DNA of 45,153 bases from an uncultured Fibrobacter sp. (lineage in GTDB: Bacteria; Fibrobacterota; Fibrobacteria; Fibrobacterales; Fibrobacteraceae), in NCBI RefSeq assembly GCF_937877005.1, contig NZ_CALEFV010000035.1, positions 1 to 45,153 of the forward strand, in the 5' to 3' direction. Positions 16,816 through 24,256 of the stretch are shown in pieces; the first letter of the stretch is position 1; every line of letters begins with the position of its first letter. The position numbers and the translations under genes are program-made. The notes under the pieces are model-generated. The model did no database searches. It was given only the letters and a program-made list of their open reading frames with translations, and was not told the DNA's origin.

Positions 16816-17016
16816 TTAAGAAACCAATGCTTCGGCAATAATCTCTTCCGAAACACCTTTTGAGCGAAAAAAAGCCGTCAATTTTTCTCGTTCTTTTTCC
16901 ATGCCTTGTGCCATGCCCTGCGCCAAGCCTTTTTCCATGCCACTGGCAAGGCCCCTCGCTTCACCCTTCAGGTAGGCTTCGGCCTCTAGAGCTTCGTATT
17001 CATGATGGTCGAACAT
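16816..17016 (-). CDS. small Rpn C-terminal-tail-like protein
   Basis: The protein has 66 residues beginning MFDHHEYEALEAEAYLKG. It has repeated glycine-rich helical units (GMEKGLAQGMAQGMEKE) and a final FFRSKGVSEEIIAEAL. This is the pattern of the C-terminal tail of Rpn-family proteins, where G-x-A/E-E/K-G heptads precede a small 'GxSxEEIA' helix. A very good GGAGG sequence supports the ATG at 17016; a longer frame to a TTG at 17037 is less likely. It begins about 30 bases after the nuclease stop. In some bacteria short Rpn forms made from the C-terminal region neutralise the full-length nuclease. Here the comparable piece is a separate gene, so an antitoxin-like role is plausible but unproven. 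Confidence 0.6.
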   Translation of the reverse strand: MFDHHEYEALEAEAYLKGEARGLASGMEKGLAQGMAQGMEKEREKLTAFFRSKGVSEEIIAEALVS

Positions 17017-17047
17017 GTTTGCCTCCAAAGCTTTCAATACAGATATT

Positions 17048-17851
17048 TTACCTCTGAATTCGGCGTTTCTGGATTTCTTCTAGCGGCATACCCGAGATAA
17101 CAGAGATGTCTTCGTCCGTTAATTTTGGATTAGCAATCATGGCGTCAACCATTTCTAGTCTAGCCTCCGCTTTTCCCTCTTCCTTGCTTTCATAAAGGTC
17201 ATATTCGTAAGTCATATATTTGTTCCTTATGAGAGTGTCGGCTTTGTAATAAGACACCTGGTTGTTGATGTTTACGGTTTCACGAGAATCCGCATTCTGG
17301 GTCGCAAAATACTTCATGTAAGCCCTGACAACCGGGTCCGGAAAATCCTCGTACCTTGTAAATATATAATAATTCTTATAAGTGAGGTCGTTCAATCTGA
17401 CGCTAGAGTCCTCACTTGCTCTGTTTTCAAAATGATAAGCAGGAAATCCGCGCCCAAAAATATCCATGGGACAAAGAAAGATAATGTATTGCTCCTTAAG
17501 TCTGATATAGTGGTCGCCCTTCGAAAGAGCCATGCCATCGCCCACACTCTGGTAGTATCTAGCACGCTGCGGTAGTTCCTTGGTATCGACCATCTGCATT
17601 TCTAGATCAAAGGAACGGATTGTTTCACCATTTTCATTGGTCTCCCGCGCAAATACATCATAGCGAACGCCTTTATGCTCAGCGTCGTAGCTCAAGACCG
17701 CCTCCGGAACCGGAGTTTCCAGGTGGTCAATTTCGACGCCCAGCAAGTGCTCTATGAAGGGCTTCGCGATATGCTTGTTGCTGAAAACGAGCCCAAACAT
17801 AATCGGATCAGTAATGTCAAGGTCGTCAAAAGACTTGATATTCATTTGCAT
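17048..17851 (-). CDS. Rpn family PD-(D/E)XK nuclease/putative transposase
   Basis: This is a 267-residue member of the Rpn/PDDEXK_2 family. The N terminus LDITDPIMFGLVFSNKHIAK is typical, and RYDVFARE followed by RSFDLEMQM gives the D...E-x-Q catalytic pattern. RARYYQSVGDG and KEQYIIFLCPMDIFGRG are further family marks. The C terminus carries its own short tail with the usual LTDEDISVISGMPLEEIQK helix. Rpn proteins promote recA-independent recombination, and some act in phage defence. AAAGGA precedes two possible starts (ATG 17851 and ATG 17845). A small tail-like ORF follows and both end at the same terminator. Confidence 0.85.
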   Translation of the reverse strand: MQMNIKSFDDLDITDPIMFGLVFSNKHIAKPFIEHLLGVEIDHLETPVPEAVLSYDAEHKGVRYDVFARETNENGETIRSFDLEMQMVDTKELPQRARYYQSVGDGMALSKGDHYIRLKEQYIIFLCPMDIFGRGFPAYHFENRASEDSSVRLNDLTYKNYYIFTRYEDFPDPVVRAYMKYFATQNADSRETVNINNQVSYYKADTLIRNKYMTYEYDLYESKEEGKAEARLEMVDAMIANPKLTDEDISVISGMPLEEIQKRRIQR

Positions 17852-17939
17852 TTTCCTTTCGTGTTTAGTTGGAATTCACTCTATTACTTAACACGCTTAT
17901 CTCTTGGAATTAGCGCCTATTCGTTTCGTAAAATTTTTA

Positions 17940-17973
17940 CAAAAAAAACACCCCGGCTCTTGCGAGTCGGGGT
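17940..17973 (-). terminator. rho-independent terminator after nfnB
   Basis: On the minus strand a 10-bp stem (ACCCCGACTC / GAGCCGGGGT, one G-U pair, loop GCAA) is followed by eight T. It ends the nfnAB operon. Confidence 0.8.
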
Positions 17974-17980
17974 TGTTTTA

Positions 17981-18023
17981 GATCCTTCGACTTCGGCGTT
18001 TCACGCCTCCGCTCAGGATGACA
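17981..18023 (-). repeat. dispersed palindromic repeat (GTCATCCTGAGCG...AAGTCGAAGGATC type), copy 1
   Basis: On the minus strand this starts TGTCATCCTGAGCG and ends GAAGTCGAAGGATC, with a short palindromic centre (GGCGTGAAACGCC). A second copy with a different centre lies at 24168-24221. It sits between nfnB and its terminator. Confidence 0.7.
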
Positions 18024-18025
18024 CC

Positions 18026-19525
18026 TTACTTCTTCAAGAACTCGTTGATGCCAGCGGCTGCGCGGCGCCCCTCACCCATAGCGAGGATCACGGTTGCAGC
18101 GCCGAGCACGATGTCACCACCGGCGTAGACCTTCTCCATGAAGGTCTTGTTGGCAGCAGCATCTTCAAGAAGGATGTGACCCTTCTTGTCGACAGAGAGT
18201 TCCGGCGTGGTGTTGCTGATAAGCGGGTTGGAACCGTTACCGATAGCAACGAGCACGGTGTCGCATTCGATTTCGAAGCTTGCACCTTCGACCTTGACCG
18301 GACGCGGACGGCCCTTTTCGTCGGGTTCGCCGAGTTCGTACTTGTCGACGAGCATGCCGCGCACGTGGCCGGCTTCGTCGCCAAGAATCTTGGCCGGGTT
18401 CTGCAGAACGCAGAATTCGACACCCTCTTCCTGGGCATGGAGAACTTCTTCCTTACGGGCCGGGAGTTCGTTCATGCTGCGGCGGTAAACGATGCGGACC
18501 TTTTCGGCACCCAAGCGGAGAGCCATACGGGCAGCGTCCATAGCGACGTTACCGCCACCGAGAACGACCACGTTCTTGCCGGGCCACATCGGAGTATCGG
18601 CATGTTCCTTGTCGTAGGCGCGCATGAGGTTGGCGCGGGTCAGGTATTCGTTAGCGGCGAACACACCGACGAGGTTTTCACCTTCGATGTTCATGAAGAG
18701 CGGGAGGCCAGCACCGGTACCGACGAACACGGCATCGAAGCCATCCTTTTCAATCAAGTCCTTGAGCTTGCGGGTACGGCCGATGACAAAATTTGTCTCG
18801 AACTTCACGCCCATGGCTGCGAGAGATTCGATTTCGTTGTCAACGATCTTCTTGGGCAGACGGAATTCAGGAATGCCGTAGCGGACCACGCCACCGAGCT
18901 TGTGGAAAGCTTCGAAGATGGTCACGTCATGGCCTTCGCGGCGCACGTCGGCAGCGACGACCAAGCCAGCAGGACCGGAACCGATCACGGCAACCTTCTT
19001 GCCGGTAGCAGGCTTCACGGCCGGCACCGAGGCGCCACCGTTGTTGCGTTCGTAGTCGGCAGCAAAGCGTTCCAGGCGGCCGATAGCCACAGCCTGGTTC
19101 ACGTCCTTGTGCATCTTGCCCATGGTGCAGTTCATCTGGCACTGGCGTTCCTGCGGGCAAACGCGGCCGCAGATTGCCGGGAGCAAGCTGGTTTCCTTAA
19201 TCTTTGCGATAGCGGCCTTGAAGTCACCTTCGGCAATCTTTGCGATGAAGGCCGGAATGTCGATGTGCACCGGGCAGCTTTCGACGCAAGGCTGGTTCTT
19301 ACAAGCGAGGCAGCGGTTAGCTTCCACGATAGCCTGAGCTTCGGTGTAACCCTGGGCCACTTCTTCCATCACGCGGGCACGGTAGGAGGGTTCGAGCTGC
19401 GGCATCGGCTGTGCCGGAATGGCAGTCTTGTCCTTCGGCTTGAGCGGCTTCGGGAGGGCGTTAATCTTTTCAAGTTCCACCTTGGCGGCGGCGTCCAACT
19501 GTTCACGAGTCAAATGTTCAGACAT
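18026..19525 (-). CDS. nfnB: NfnB, large subunit of NADH-dependent ferredoxin:NADP+ oxidoreductase (GltD-like)
   Basis: The protein has 499 residues. The N-terminal Fe-S part shows CLACKNQPCVESC and CGRVCPQERQCQMNC (two 4Fe-4S sites). Two dinucleotide folds follow: VAVIGSGPAGLVVAADVRRE for FAD and VVVLGGGNVAMDAARMALRL for NADPH, then AGGDIVLGAATVILAMGEGR closing the FAD site. By sequence alone it could be a glutamate synthase small chain. The one-base-overlapping upstream gene is an NfnA-type subunit, which points to the electron-bifurcating Nfn complex that couples ferredoxin and NADH oxidation to NADPH formation in the anaerobic cytoplasm. Confidence 0.85.
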   Translation of the reverse strand: MSEHLTREQLDAAAKVELEKINALPKPLKPKDKTAIPAQPMPQLEPSYRARVMEEVAQGYTEAQAIVEANRCLACKNQPCVESCPVHIDIPAFIAKIAEGDFKAAIAKIKETSLLPAICGRVCPQERQCQMNCTMGKMHKDVNQAVAIGRLERFAADYERNNGGASVPAVKPATGKKVAVIGSGPAGLVVAADVRREGHDVTIFEAFHKLGGVVRYGIPEFRLPKKIVDNEIESLAAMGVKFETNFVIGRTRKLKDLIEKDGFDAVFVGTGAGLPLFMNIEGENLVGVFAANEYLTRANLMRAYDKEHADTPMWPGKNVVVLGGGNVAMDAARMALRLGAEKVRIVYRRSMNELPARKEEVLHAQEEGVEFCVLQNPAKILGDEAGHVRGMLVDKYELGEPDEKGRPRPVKVEGASFEIECDTVLVAIGNGSNPLISNTTPELSVDKKGHILLEDAAANKTFMEKVYAGGDIVLGAATVILAMGEGRRAAAGINEFLKK

Positions 19526-20412
19526 TACTTGCTCTCCTTGGCCTTTGCGTCAGCCATCTTATCAATGTTGCACTTGTGGCCGTCGTTGGCACCGAAGCGG
19601 TGCAAGGCTTCCTGTTCCTGGGGCTTGAAGGCGCCCATACGCTGGAGCATGTTGTTCCAATCCACTTCGTGGCCGTCGAATTCCGGGCCGTCAACGCAGA
19701 CGAACTTGGTCTTGCCGCCAATAGTCACGCGGCAGCCACCGCACATGCCGGTCCCGTCCACCATGATGCTGTTGAGGCTCACGACGGTCTTCACGCCGTA
19801 GGGCTTGGTGGTGAGAGCGCAGAACTTCATCATGATCGGAGGACCGATGGCGAGCACCATGTCGGGCTTGCCCTTCGTGTCTTCGCAGAGTTCCTTCAGC
19901 GGTTCGGTCACGAGACCCTTGCGGCCGTAGGAGCCGTCGTCGGTCATGAAAATGATTTCGTCGGCGAGGGCGGTCATTTCTTCCTTCATGAGGAAGAGGC
20001 TCTCGTTACGGGCACCCATGATGATGGTGACCTTGTTGCCGGCCTTCTTCATGGCCTGGACAATCGGGTGCATCGGGGCAATGCCCACGCCACCGCACAC
20101 GCAAACCACGTGGCCAAAATTCTCGATGTGGGTCGGGGAACCCAGCGGGCCCACGAGCACCGGGATATCGTCACCGACTTCGAACTTGGAGAGTTCGGTG
20201 GTGGTCTTACCGACGGTCTGGAAAATCAGGGTGATGGAGCCTTCAGTCGTGTCGGCATCGGCGATGGTGAGGGGCACGCGTTCGCCGTTGTCCTTGTTCG
20301 TCTGGAGGATGATGAACTGGCCGGCCTTACGCTCTTGGGCGATCAGCGGGGCCTCGACGCGGAATTGGAATACCGCAGGAGATAACTGTTTTTTAAAGAG
20401 AATTTTTGCCAT
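19525..20412 (-). CDS. nfnA: NfnA, small subunit (FAD/2Fe-2S, sulfide-dehydrogenase-like)
   Basis: The protein has 295 residues. The FAD-binding barrel has GQFIILQTN and RVPLTIADAD. The NAD(H) domain has VVCVCGGVGIAPMHPIVQAM. The C-terminal CGGCRVTIGG plus FVCVDGPEFDGHEVDW carries the 2Fe-2S cysteines of the PyrK/NfnA group. The stop codon overlaps the nfnB ATG (TAATG), so the two subunits are made together. NfnA receives electrons from NADH and passes them through its 2Fe-2S centre to the large subunit. Only seven bases separate the start from a TAnnTTTG promoter motif, and no clear ribosome-binding sequence is present, so initiation on a very short leader is possible. Confidence 0.88.
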   Translation of the reverse strand: MAKILFKKQLSPAVFQFRVEAPLIAQERKAGQFIILQTNKDNGERVPLTIADADTTEGSITLIFQTVGKTTTELSKFEVGDDIPVLVGPLGSPTHIENFGHVVCVCGGVGIAPMHPIVQAMKKAGNKVTIIMGARNESLFLMKEEMTALADEIIFMTDDGSYGRKGLVTEPLKELCEDTKGKPDMVLAIGPPIMMKFCALTTKPYGVKTVVSLNSIMVDGTGMCGGCRVTIGGKTKFVCVDGPEFDGHEVDWNNMLQRMGAFKPQEQEALHRFGANDGHKCNIDKMADAKAKESK

Positions 20413-20419
20413 AGTGGCC

Positions 20420-20427
20420 CAAAATTA
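20420..20427 (-). promoter_or_regulatory. TAnnTTTG promoter motif (TAATTTTG) before nfnA
   Basis: It lies on the minus strand, seven bases from the ATG at 20412. If it is the -7 element, the transcript would start about at the start codon. Confidence 0.45.
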
Positions 20428-20456
20428 GAAAAAAGGCACCCCACAAGAGGTACCTT
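20428..20456 (-). terminator. rho-independent terminator after the SAHH-like gene
   Basis: On the minus strand AAGGTACC pairs with GGTGCCTT and is followed by a run of T. It closes the upstream unit. An alternative pairing with ACCCCAC at 20478-20484 is possible (see findings). Confidence 0.65.
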
Positions 20457-20507
20457 CATACAAAAAAGCTCCAAATAGTGGGGTCAAGCCCAAGTGGACA
20501 GGCTATC

Positions 20508-21632
20508 CTAGCGCAGCATGTCGCAGATTTCGGAACCGATGGCGCCATTCTGGATAGTCGTCATCAAGAGCCGTTGCTCTATTTCGAACGGAGGATCCTG
20601 AGGACCAACGAACGGATATGTTCCCTGCGCAAAGCTACGGGACTCTTCCGCCAGTTTCGCCGCCAGGGCTGCATGCAAGGCGAGGCTTGCATCAATATAC
20701 TTGAGGTGAGTCGGTTCCTTCAGTATAAAATTCAAAGGAGCCTTCTGGTTCAGGACTCTTTGTTTCGGAACAAATTCACCAAATTCGTCCTCGACGCCCA
20801 TATTCGCCGCAATTATTCTTTCATTAGAAAGCAATGCCGACACCGCAGGCCACGAAAGAGCATTCTTCACGCCCGTCGCCGTCACCAGATAGTCACCGTC
20901 CTCGATGATCTCGCTCACGATCTTGTCGTCCTGATAATCTTCGATACGAACATTATTATTAGTCAGCACACCCGTGAAGTTGCTAGCCGTATTTAGATTG
21001 TGCGTGTCGGTCACCACACAGACGTTCATGCCGCGACGCACGCCCTGCAGGGCAATGCCGCAGCCGACCTTTCCGCTACCGAACACGATCAGATTCTTTT
21101 CTTCAAAAGCCGAAAAGCCCAACTGTTCCAAGCCGCGGAAGTAGCCGTCACCCGTACCGAGGATAGTTTCGATGCGCTTCACGATTCCGCTATCGGCAAC
21201 ATAAACTGGCAACTGGGAATCTTTGAAGAACTGTACGCCACTACGGGTCAGTTCAACAAAGCCCTTTCGGGGATGGCAAAAGGCGAATTGTCCTGCACAG
21301 TCCAGGACCAAGTCAAAATCATCGGCTACGGTTCCATGACGAACATCCTCGTCAGTCACCACAGGAATACCACTTTCTTTCAGGAACTCGACAATCGCCT
21401 TGTCACATGGCATGGCCGTGTTGCCGCTCCCCAGGGAGCGTCCTACATACAGTTCGGCACCGCCCGCCAACAAGGCGCGATACTGCACTAGCGTATTCCT
21501 AAAGATGGGGGTCGCAGCGAGGACCTTGAGACCGGCAAAAGGCCTTTTCTCGATCCAGTAATCTGCCAGATACGCGAGGGCGGGATATTCCCTCGGTTCG
21601 TAAGCTTCGTTAATGGCGTCCGAAAAAATCAT
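20508..21632 (-). CDS. S-adenosylhomocysteine-hydrolase-like NAD-binding protein
   Basis: The protein has 374 residues. The middle holds a Rossmann fold NLIVFGSGKVGCGIALQGVR followed by VCVVTD, arranged as in the NAD domain of S-adenosylhomocysteine hydrolases. GDYLVTATGVKNALSW corresponds to their T-G-N/V-K region. An N-terminal part resembles the substrate domain (VLAATPIFRNTLVQYRALLA, then GAELYVGRSLGSGNT). It is shorter than true SAH hydrolase (about 430-490) and lacks the C-terminal K-Y tail, so it is probably a paralogue with another substrate, or a regulatory NAD sensor. Five bases separate the ATG from a TAAATTTG promoter motif. The flavodoxin-cystatin gene ends 20 bases upstream and shares its terminator. 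Confidence 0.6.
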   Translation of the reverse strand: MIFSDAINEAYEPREYPALAYLADYWIEKRPFAGLKVLAATPIFRNTLVQYRALLAGGAELYVGRSLGSGNTAMPCDKAIVEFLKESGIPVVTDEDVRHGTVADDFDLVLDCAGQFAFCHPRKGFVELTRSGVQFFKDSQLPVYVADSGIVKRIETILGTGDGYFRGLEQLGFSAFEEKNLIVFGSGKVGCGIALQGVRRGMNVCVVTDTHNLNTASNFTGVLTNNNVRIEDYQDDKIVSEIIEDGDYLVTATGVKNALSWPAVSALLSNERIIAANMGVEDEFGEFVPKQRVLNQKAPLNFILKEPTHLKYIDASLALHAALAAKLAEESRSFAQGTYPFVGPQDPPFEIEQRLLMTTIQNGAIGSEICDMLR

Positions 21633-21637
21633 GGCGC

Positions 21638-21645
21638 CAAATTTA
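21638..21645 (-). promoter_or_regulatory. TAnnTTTG promoter motif (TAAATTTG)
   Basis: It lies on the minus strand five bases from the ATG at 21632, in the 19-base gap after the flavodoxin gene. It would give an essentially leaderless mRNA; there is no recognisable ribosome-binding sequence. Confidence 0.4.
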
Positions 21646-21651
21646 AAAAAA

Positions 21652-22500
21652 TTATTTTTCTACGGCAAGCAGCTCGGGCGCACCCCTATCCGGAAGGGGC
21701 CTAAAGATCTTCACGTTGGTCTGCGACGCGGGGCCGCCAAACGCCTTCATTTCGCATACGAACAGGAAATTCATTCCAGCCACCACCTGGGTTGCAACAC
21801 TCAGCGGCTTTAGGTTCAAGTAGGCGTAATCCTTAGTGGCAGCGACAAACACAGCCGAATCCTCGGCCGTAAGCGGGCGCTGTTCCGAGAATCCACCCAT
21901 AAGCATCTCGTCGGTCTTGCCCACCGCAAGATCCGCAAAGAAAGCCTCGATTTCCTTCGCAGCCACTTCCACGCCATTCTCGGCAGAAATCCTCTTGTTC
22001 GAAATTCCGTAGGCCAGAGTCACGTTGGCGCCTGGTTCCAATGTTTTGAGTTCGGCGGCACTGGCCTTGCGTCCGCCACTACCGTAGGTACAGAACGGAA
22101 CCACCACCTTGCCACTCAGGTCATTGGAATCGAGGAAAGTGTATATCGGCGGAGCGAACGATCCGAACATGATAGGATAGCCTAGATAAATAGTGTCGTA
22201 CTTGGCGAGATTCACCTTCGCATTTAGCAAAGCAGGCCACTGTTTAGATTCACGCTGGACCCTCACTGCGGCGACGGTGCTGTCGTAGGTAGAGGGGTAA
22301 GGGGTGGCGGTCTTGATTTCAAAGATGTCGGCGTTCCGGGCTTTCTGGAAAACATCGGCAACCTTCTTAGTGGAGCCCGTCTGGGAGTAGAACACCACCA
22401 GGGACTTAGTCACCTGCTGCGGGACCTGGGCGGATTCTTCTTTACAACCAACGAGAAATGCTAAAAGAAATGCCAGGGCGATACCGAAATACTTTTTCAT
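21652..22500 (-). CDS. flavodoxin lipoprotein with C-terminal cystatin/stefin-like domain
   Basis: The protein has 282 residues from the ATG at 22500, which has a good GAGGT sequence; a longer frame to 22551 is unlikely. The signal peptide has lipobox LVGC (Cys19), so it is a lipoprotein. Residues 33-195 are a flavodoxin fold: VVFYSQTGSTKKVADVF binds FMN phosphate, and YLGYPIMFGSFAPPIYTFL and PFCTYGSGG complete the site. Residues about 201-282 look like a stefin-type cystatin: an N-terminal MGG, the inhibitory-loop motif QVVAG (238-242) in ATQVVAGMNFLF, and the second hairpin KIFRPLPDRGAPEL. Cystatins inhibit papain-like cysteine proteases. A periplasmic or surface flavodoxin joined to a protease-inhibitor fold is unusual. 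The flavodoxin call is firm; the cystatin call rests on motif order. Confidence 0.8.
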   Translation of the reverse strand: MKKYFGIALAFLLAFLVGCKEESAQVPQQVTKSLVVFYSQTGSTKKVADVFQKARNADIFEIKTATPYPSTYDSTVAAVRVQRESKQWPALLNAKVNLAKYDTIYLGYPIMFGSFAPPIYTFLDSNDLSGKVVVPFCTYGSGGRKASAAELKTLEPGANVTLAYGISNKRISAENGVEVAAKEIEAFFADLAVGKTDEMLMGGFSEQRPLTAEDSAVFVAATKDYAYLNLKPLSVATQVVAGMNFLFVCEMKAFGGPASQTNVKIFRPLPDRGAPELLAVEK

Positions 22501-22597
22501 GTTGATACCTCGTTTGAGAAAGTAAAAAAATAAAGGAGAAACGGCTTGCAACCCTTTTTTCTAGAGGCAAATAACTCGTAGCAGAGACTCATTTTTC

Positions 22598-22605
22598 TAT
22601 ATTTG
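22598..22605 (+). promoter_or_regulatory. TAnnTTTG promoter motif (TATATTTG) before cysS
   Basis: It lies 43 bases upstream of the cysS ATG, in the divergent region between the flavodoxin gene and cysS. Confidence 0.5.
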
Positions 22606-22648
22606 CCCCCGCTTGGCGCATGTTGCGCCGCATTTAACGGAGGCTAAA

Positions 22649-24103
22649 ATGGCTCTACAGTTCTACAACACCGCATCGCGCAAGAAAGAAGTATTCACTC
22701 TCCCCGAAGGCGTTCCCGCCGTGCGCATGTACTGTTGTGGCCCGACGGTGTACCATTTCGCCCACATCGGCAACCTCCGCACCTACATTTTTGAAGACTT
22801 CCTGGTCCGTACGCTCAAGTACTACGGCTACAAGGTGAACCACATCGTGAACATCACCGACGTGGGCCACCTCACCAGCGACGCCGACTCCGGCGACGAC
22901 AAGATGGAAAAGGGCGCCGCCCGCGAAGGCAAGTCCGTCTGGGACATCGCGAAGTTCTACACCGACGCCTTCATGGCCGACTGGCACCGCCTCAACATCC
23001 AGGAACCGACCCGCTGGACGCCTGCCACGCAGCACATCCAGGAACAGATTAAACTGGTGAAGACCCTCGAAGAGAAGGGCTACACCTACCGCACGAGCGA
23101 CGGCATCTACTTCGATAGCCTCAAGTTCCCGCGCTACGCCGACTTTGCCCGCCTCGACGTGGAAAACCTCCGCAAGGGTAGCCGCATCGACATGGGCGAA
23201 AAGCACCACGCTACCGACTTTGCATTGTGGAAGTTCAGCCCGAAGGACAAGAAGCGTGCCATGGAATGGGACAGCCCGTGGGGCGTCGGTTTCCCCGGCT
23301 GGCACATCGAATGCTCCGCCATGGCCATGAAGTACAACGGTCCGACGCTTGACATCCACTGCGGCGGCACGGACCACATCCGCGTGCACCACACCAACGA
23401 AATCGCCCAGAGTGAATGCGCTAACGGCGTGCCATTTGCACGTTTCTGGATGCACGGCGAATTCCTCCGCACCGCTAGCGAAGAAAAATTGGAAGACGGC
23501 ACCACCGAGCAGAAGTTCGGCAAGATGAGCAAGTCCAGCGGCGAATTCCTGACGGTTTCCCTGTTGATGGACCGCGGCTTCAACCCGCTGGATTACCGTT
23601 TCTTCGCGATTGGCAGCCACTACCGCAACTACCTGAACTTCACGTGGGAAGCTCTGGAAGGCGCCAAGGAAGGCCTCAAGAGCTTGCACAAGAAGACGGA
23701 TCCGCTGATCGGCAAGGCAACCGCTATAACGAGCGAAGCCGCTAAGGCATTCCAGCAGGAATTCAAGGACGCTATCGGCGACGACTTGAACATGCCGCGT
23801 GCCCTCGGCATCATGAACACGATGCTCAAGAGCGATATCGATGACGGCGAAAAGGCTGCGCTGGTGGCCGACTTCGACCAGATTTTCGGTTTGAAGCTCG
23901 ACGAGCCCCGTGAAGAATACGCCAAGAAGGGTGCGAATGACGGCGTAGATGTCGCAAAGATCGAAGCGCTGATTGCCGCCCGTAAGGAAGCACGTGCCAA
24001 CAAGAACTGGGCCGAAAGTGACCGCATCCGCGACGAGCTCGCCGCGATGAACGTGGTCATCAAGGACTCCAAGGAAGGCACGACCTGGGAAATCAAGGGT
24101 TAG
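22649..24103 (+). CDS. cysS: cysteine--tRNA ligase
   Basis: This is a 484-residue class I aminoacyl-tRNA synthetase that charges tRNA-Cys. MYCCGPTVYHFAHIGNLRTY holds the HIGH-type motif (AHIGN) and a zinc Cys. GWHIECSAMA and HCGGTDHIRVHHTNEIAQSE supply the other zinc ligands. KFGKMSKSSGEF is the KMSKS loop. The C-terminal DALR-type region ends in NKNWAESDRIRDELAAM and VVIKDSKEGTTW, as in other CysRS. CGGAGG precedes the ATG at 22649; an upstream in-frame TTG at 22613 is not needed. It is followed by a strong terminator. Confidence 0.97.
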   Translation: MALQFYNTASRKKEVFTLPEGVPAVRMYCCGPTVYHFAHIGNLRTYIFEDFLVRTLKYYGYKVNHIVNITDVGHLTSDADSGDDKMEKGAAREGKSVWDIAKFYTDAFMADWHRLNIQEPTRWTPATQHIQEQIKLVKTLEEKGYTYRTSDGIYFDSLKFPRYADFARLDVENLRKGSRIDMGEKHHATDFALWKFSPKDKKRAMEWDSPWGVGFPGWHIECSAMAMKYNGPTLDIHCGGTDHIRVHHTNEIAQSECANGVPFARFWMHGEFLRTASEEKLEDGTTEQKFGKMSKSSGEFLTVSLLMDRGFNPLDYRFFAIGSHYRNYLNFTWEALEGAKEGLKSLHKKTDPLIGKATAITSEAAKAFQQEFKDAIGDDLNMPRALGIMNTMLKSDIDDGEKAALVADFDQIFGLKLDEPREEYAKKGANDGVDVAKIEALIAARKEARANKNWAESDRIRDELAAMNVVIKDSKEGTTWEIKG

Positions 24104-24136
24104 TAATTAGTCAATAGTCATTGGTCATTAGTAAAT
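24104..24136 (+). repeat. short AT-rich repeat (TAGTCAATAGTCATTGGTCATTAG type)
   Basis: Degenerate tandem units of TAGTCA / TGGTCA / TTAGT lie directly after the cysS stop, before its terminator. Its role is unknown. Confidence 0.5.
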
Positions 24137-24138
24137 TT

Positions 24139-24163
24139 GCCCGCTGTCGTGCGGGCATTTTTT
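24139..24163 (+). terminator. rho-independent terminator of cysS
   Basis: GCCCGC-TGTCGT-GCGGGC is followed by A and a run of T. Confidence 0.85.
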
Positions 24164-24167
24164 CATT

Positions 24168-24221
24168 GTCATCCTGAGCGGCCCCTGGAGCGCAAAGCGC
24201 GATAGGGGAAGTCGAAGGATC
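24168..24221 (+). repeat. dispersed palindromic repeat (GTCATCCTGAGCG...AAGTCGAAGGATC type), copy 2
   Basis: The outer arms are the same as at 17981-18023, but the centre differs (CCCCT...AGGGG around GCGCAAAGCGC). It is non-coding and lies between the cysS terminator and the MBL gene. Confidence 0.7.
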
Positions 24222-24256
24222 CAGACCTGATTTTTCCTTTTTTTATATTAGGCATC

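Noticed and set aside
18026..19525. glutamate synthase small subunit (gltD)
   Set aside because: No gltB large subunit is adjacent. The coupled upstream gene is an NfnA-type FAD/2Fe-2S subunit, so NfnB fits better.
17675..19801. 708-residue plus-strand open frame opposite nfnB/nfnA
   Set aside because: It runs antisense to two clearly recognisable enzymes with intact motifs. The protein is His/Val/Ala-rich and without domains, as expected for a shadow of GC-biased codons.
22655..23689. 344-residue minus-strand frame inside cysS
   Set aside because: cysS has all synthetase motifs on the other strand; this frame is a low-complexity Val/Ala/His shadow.
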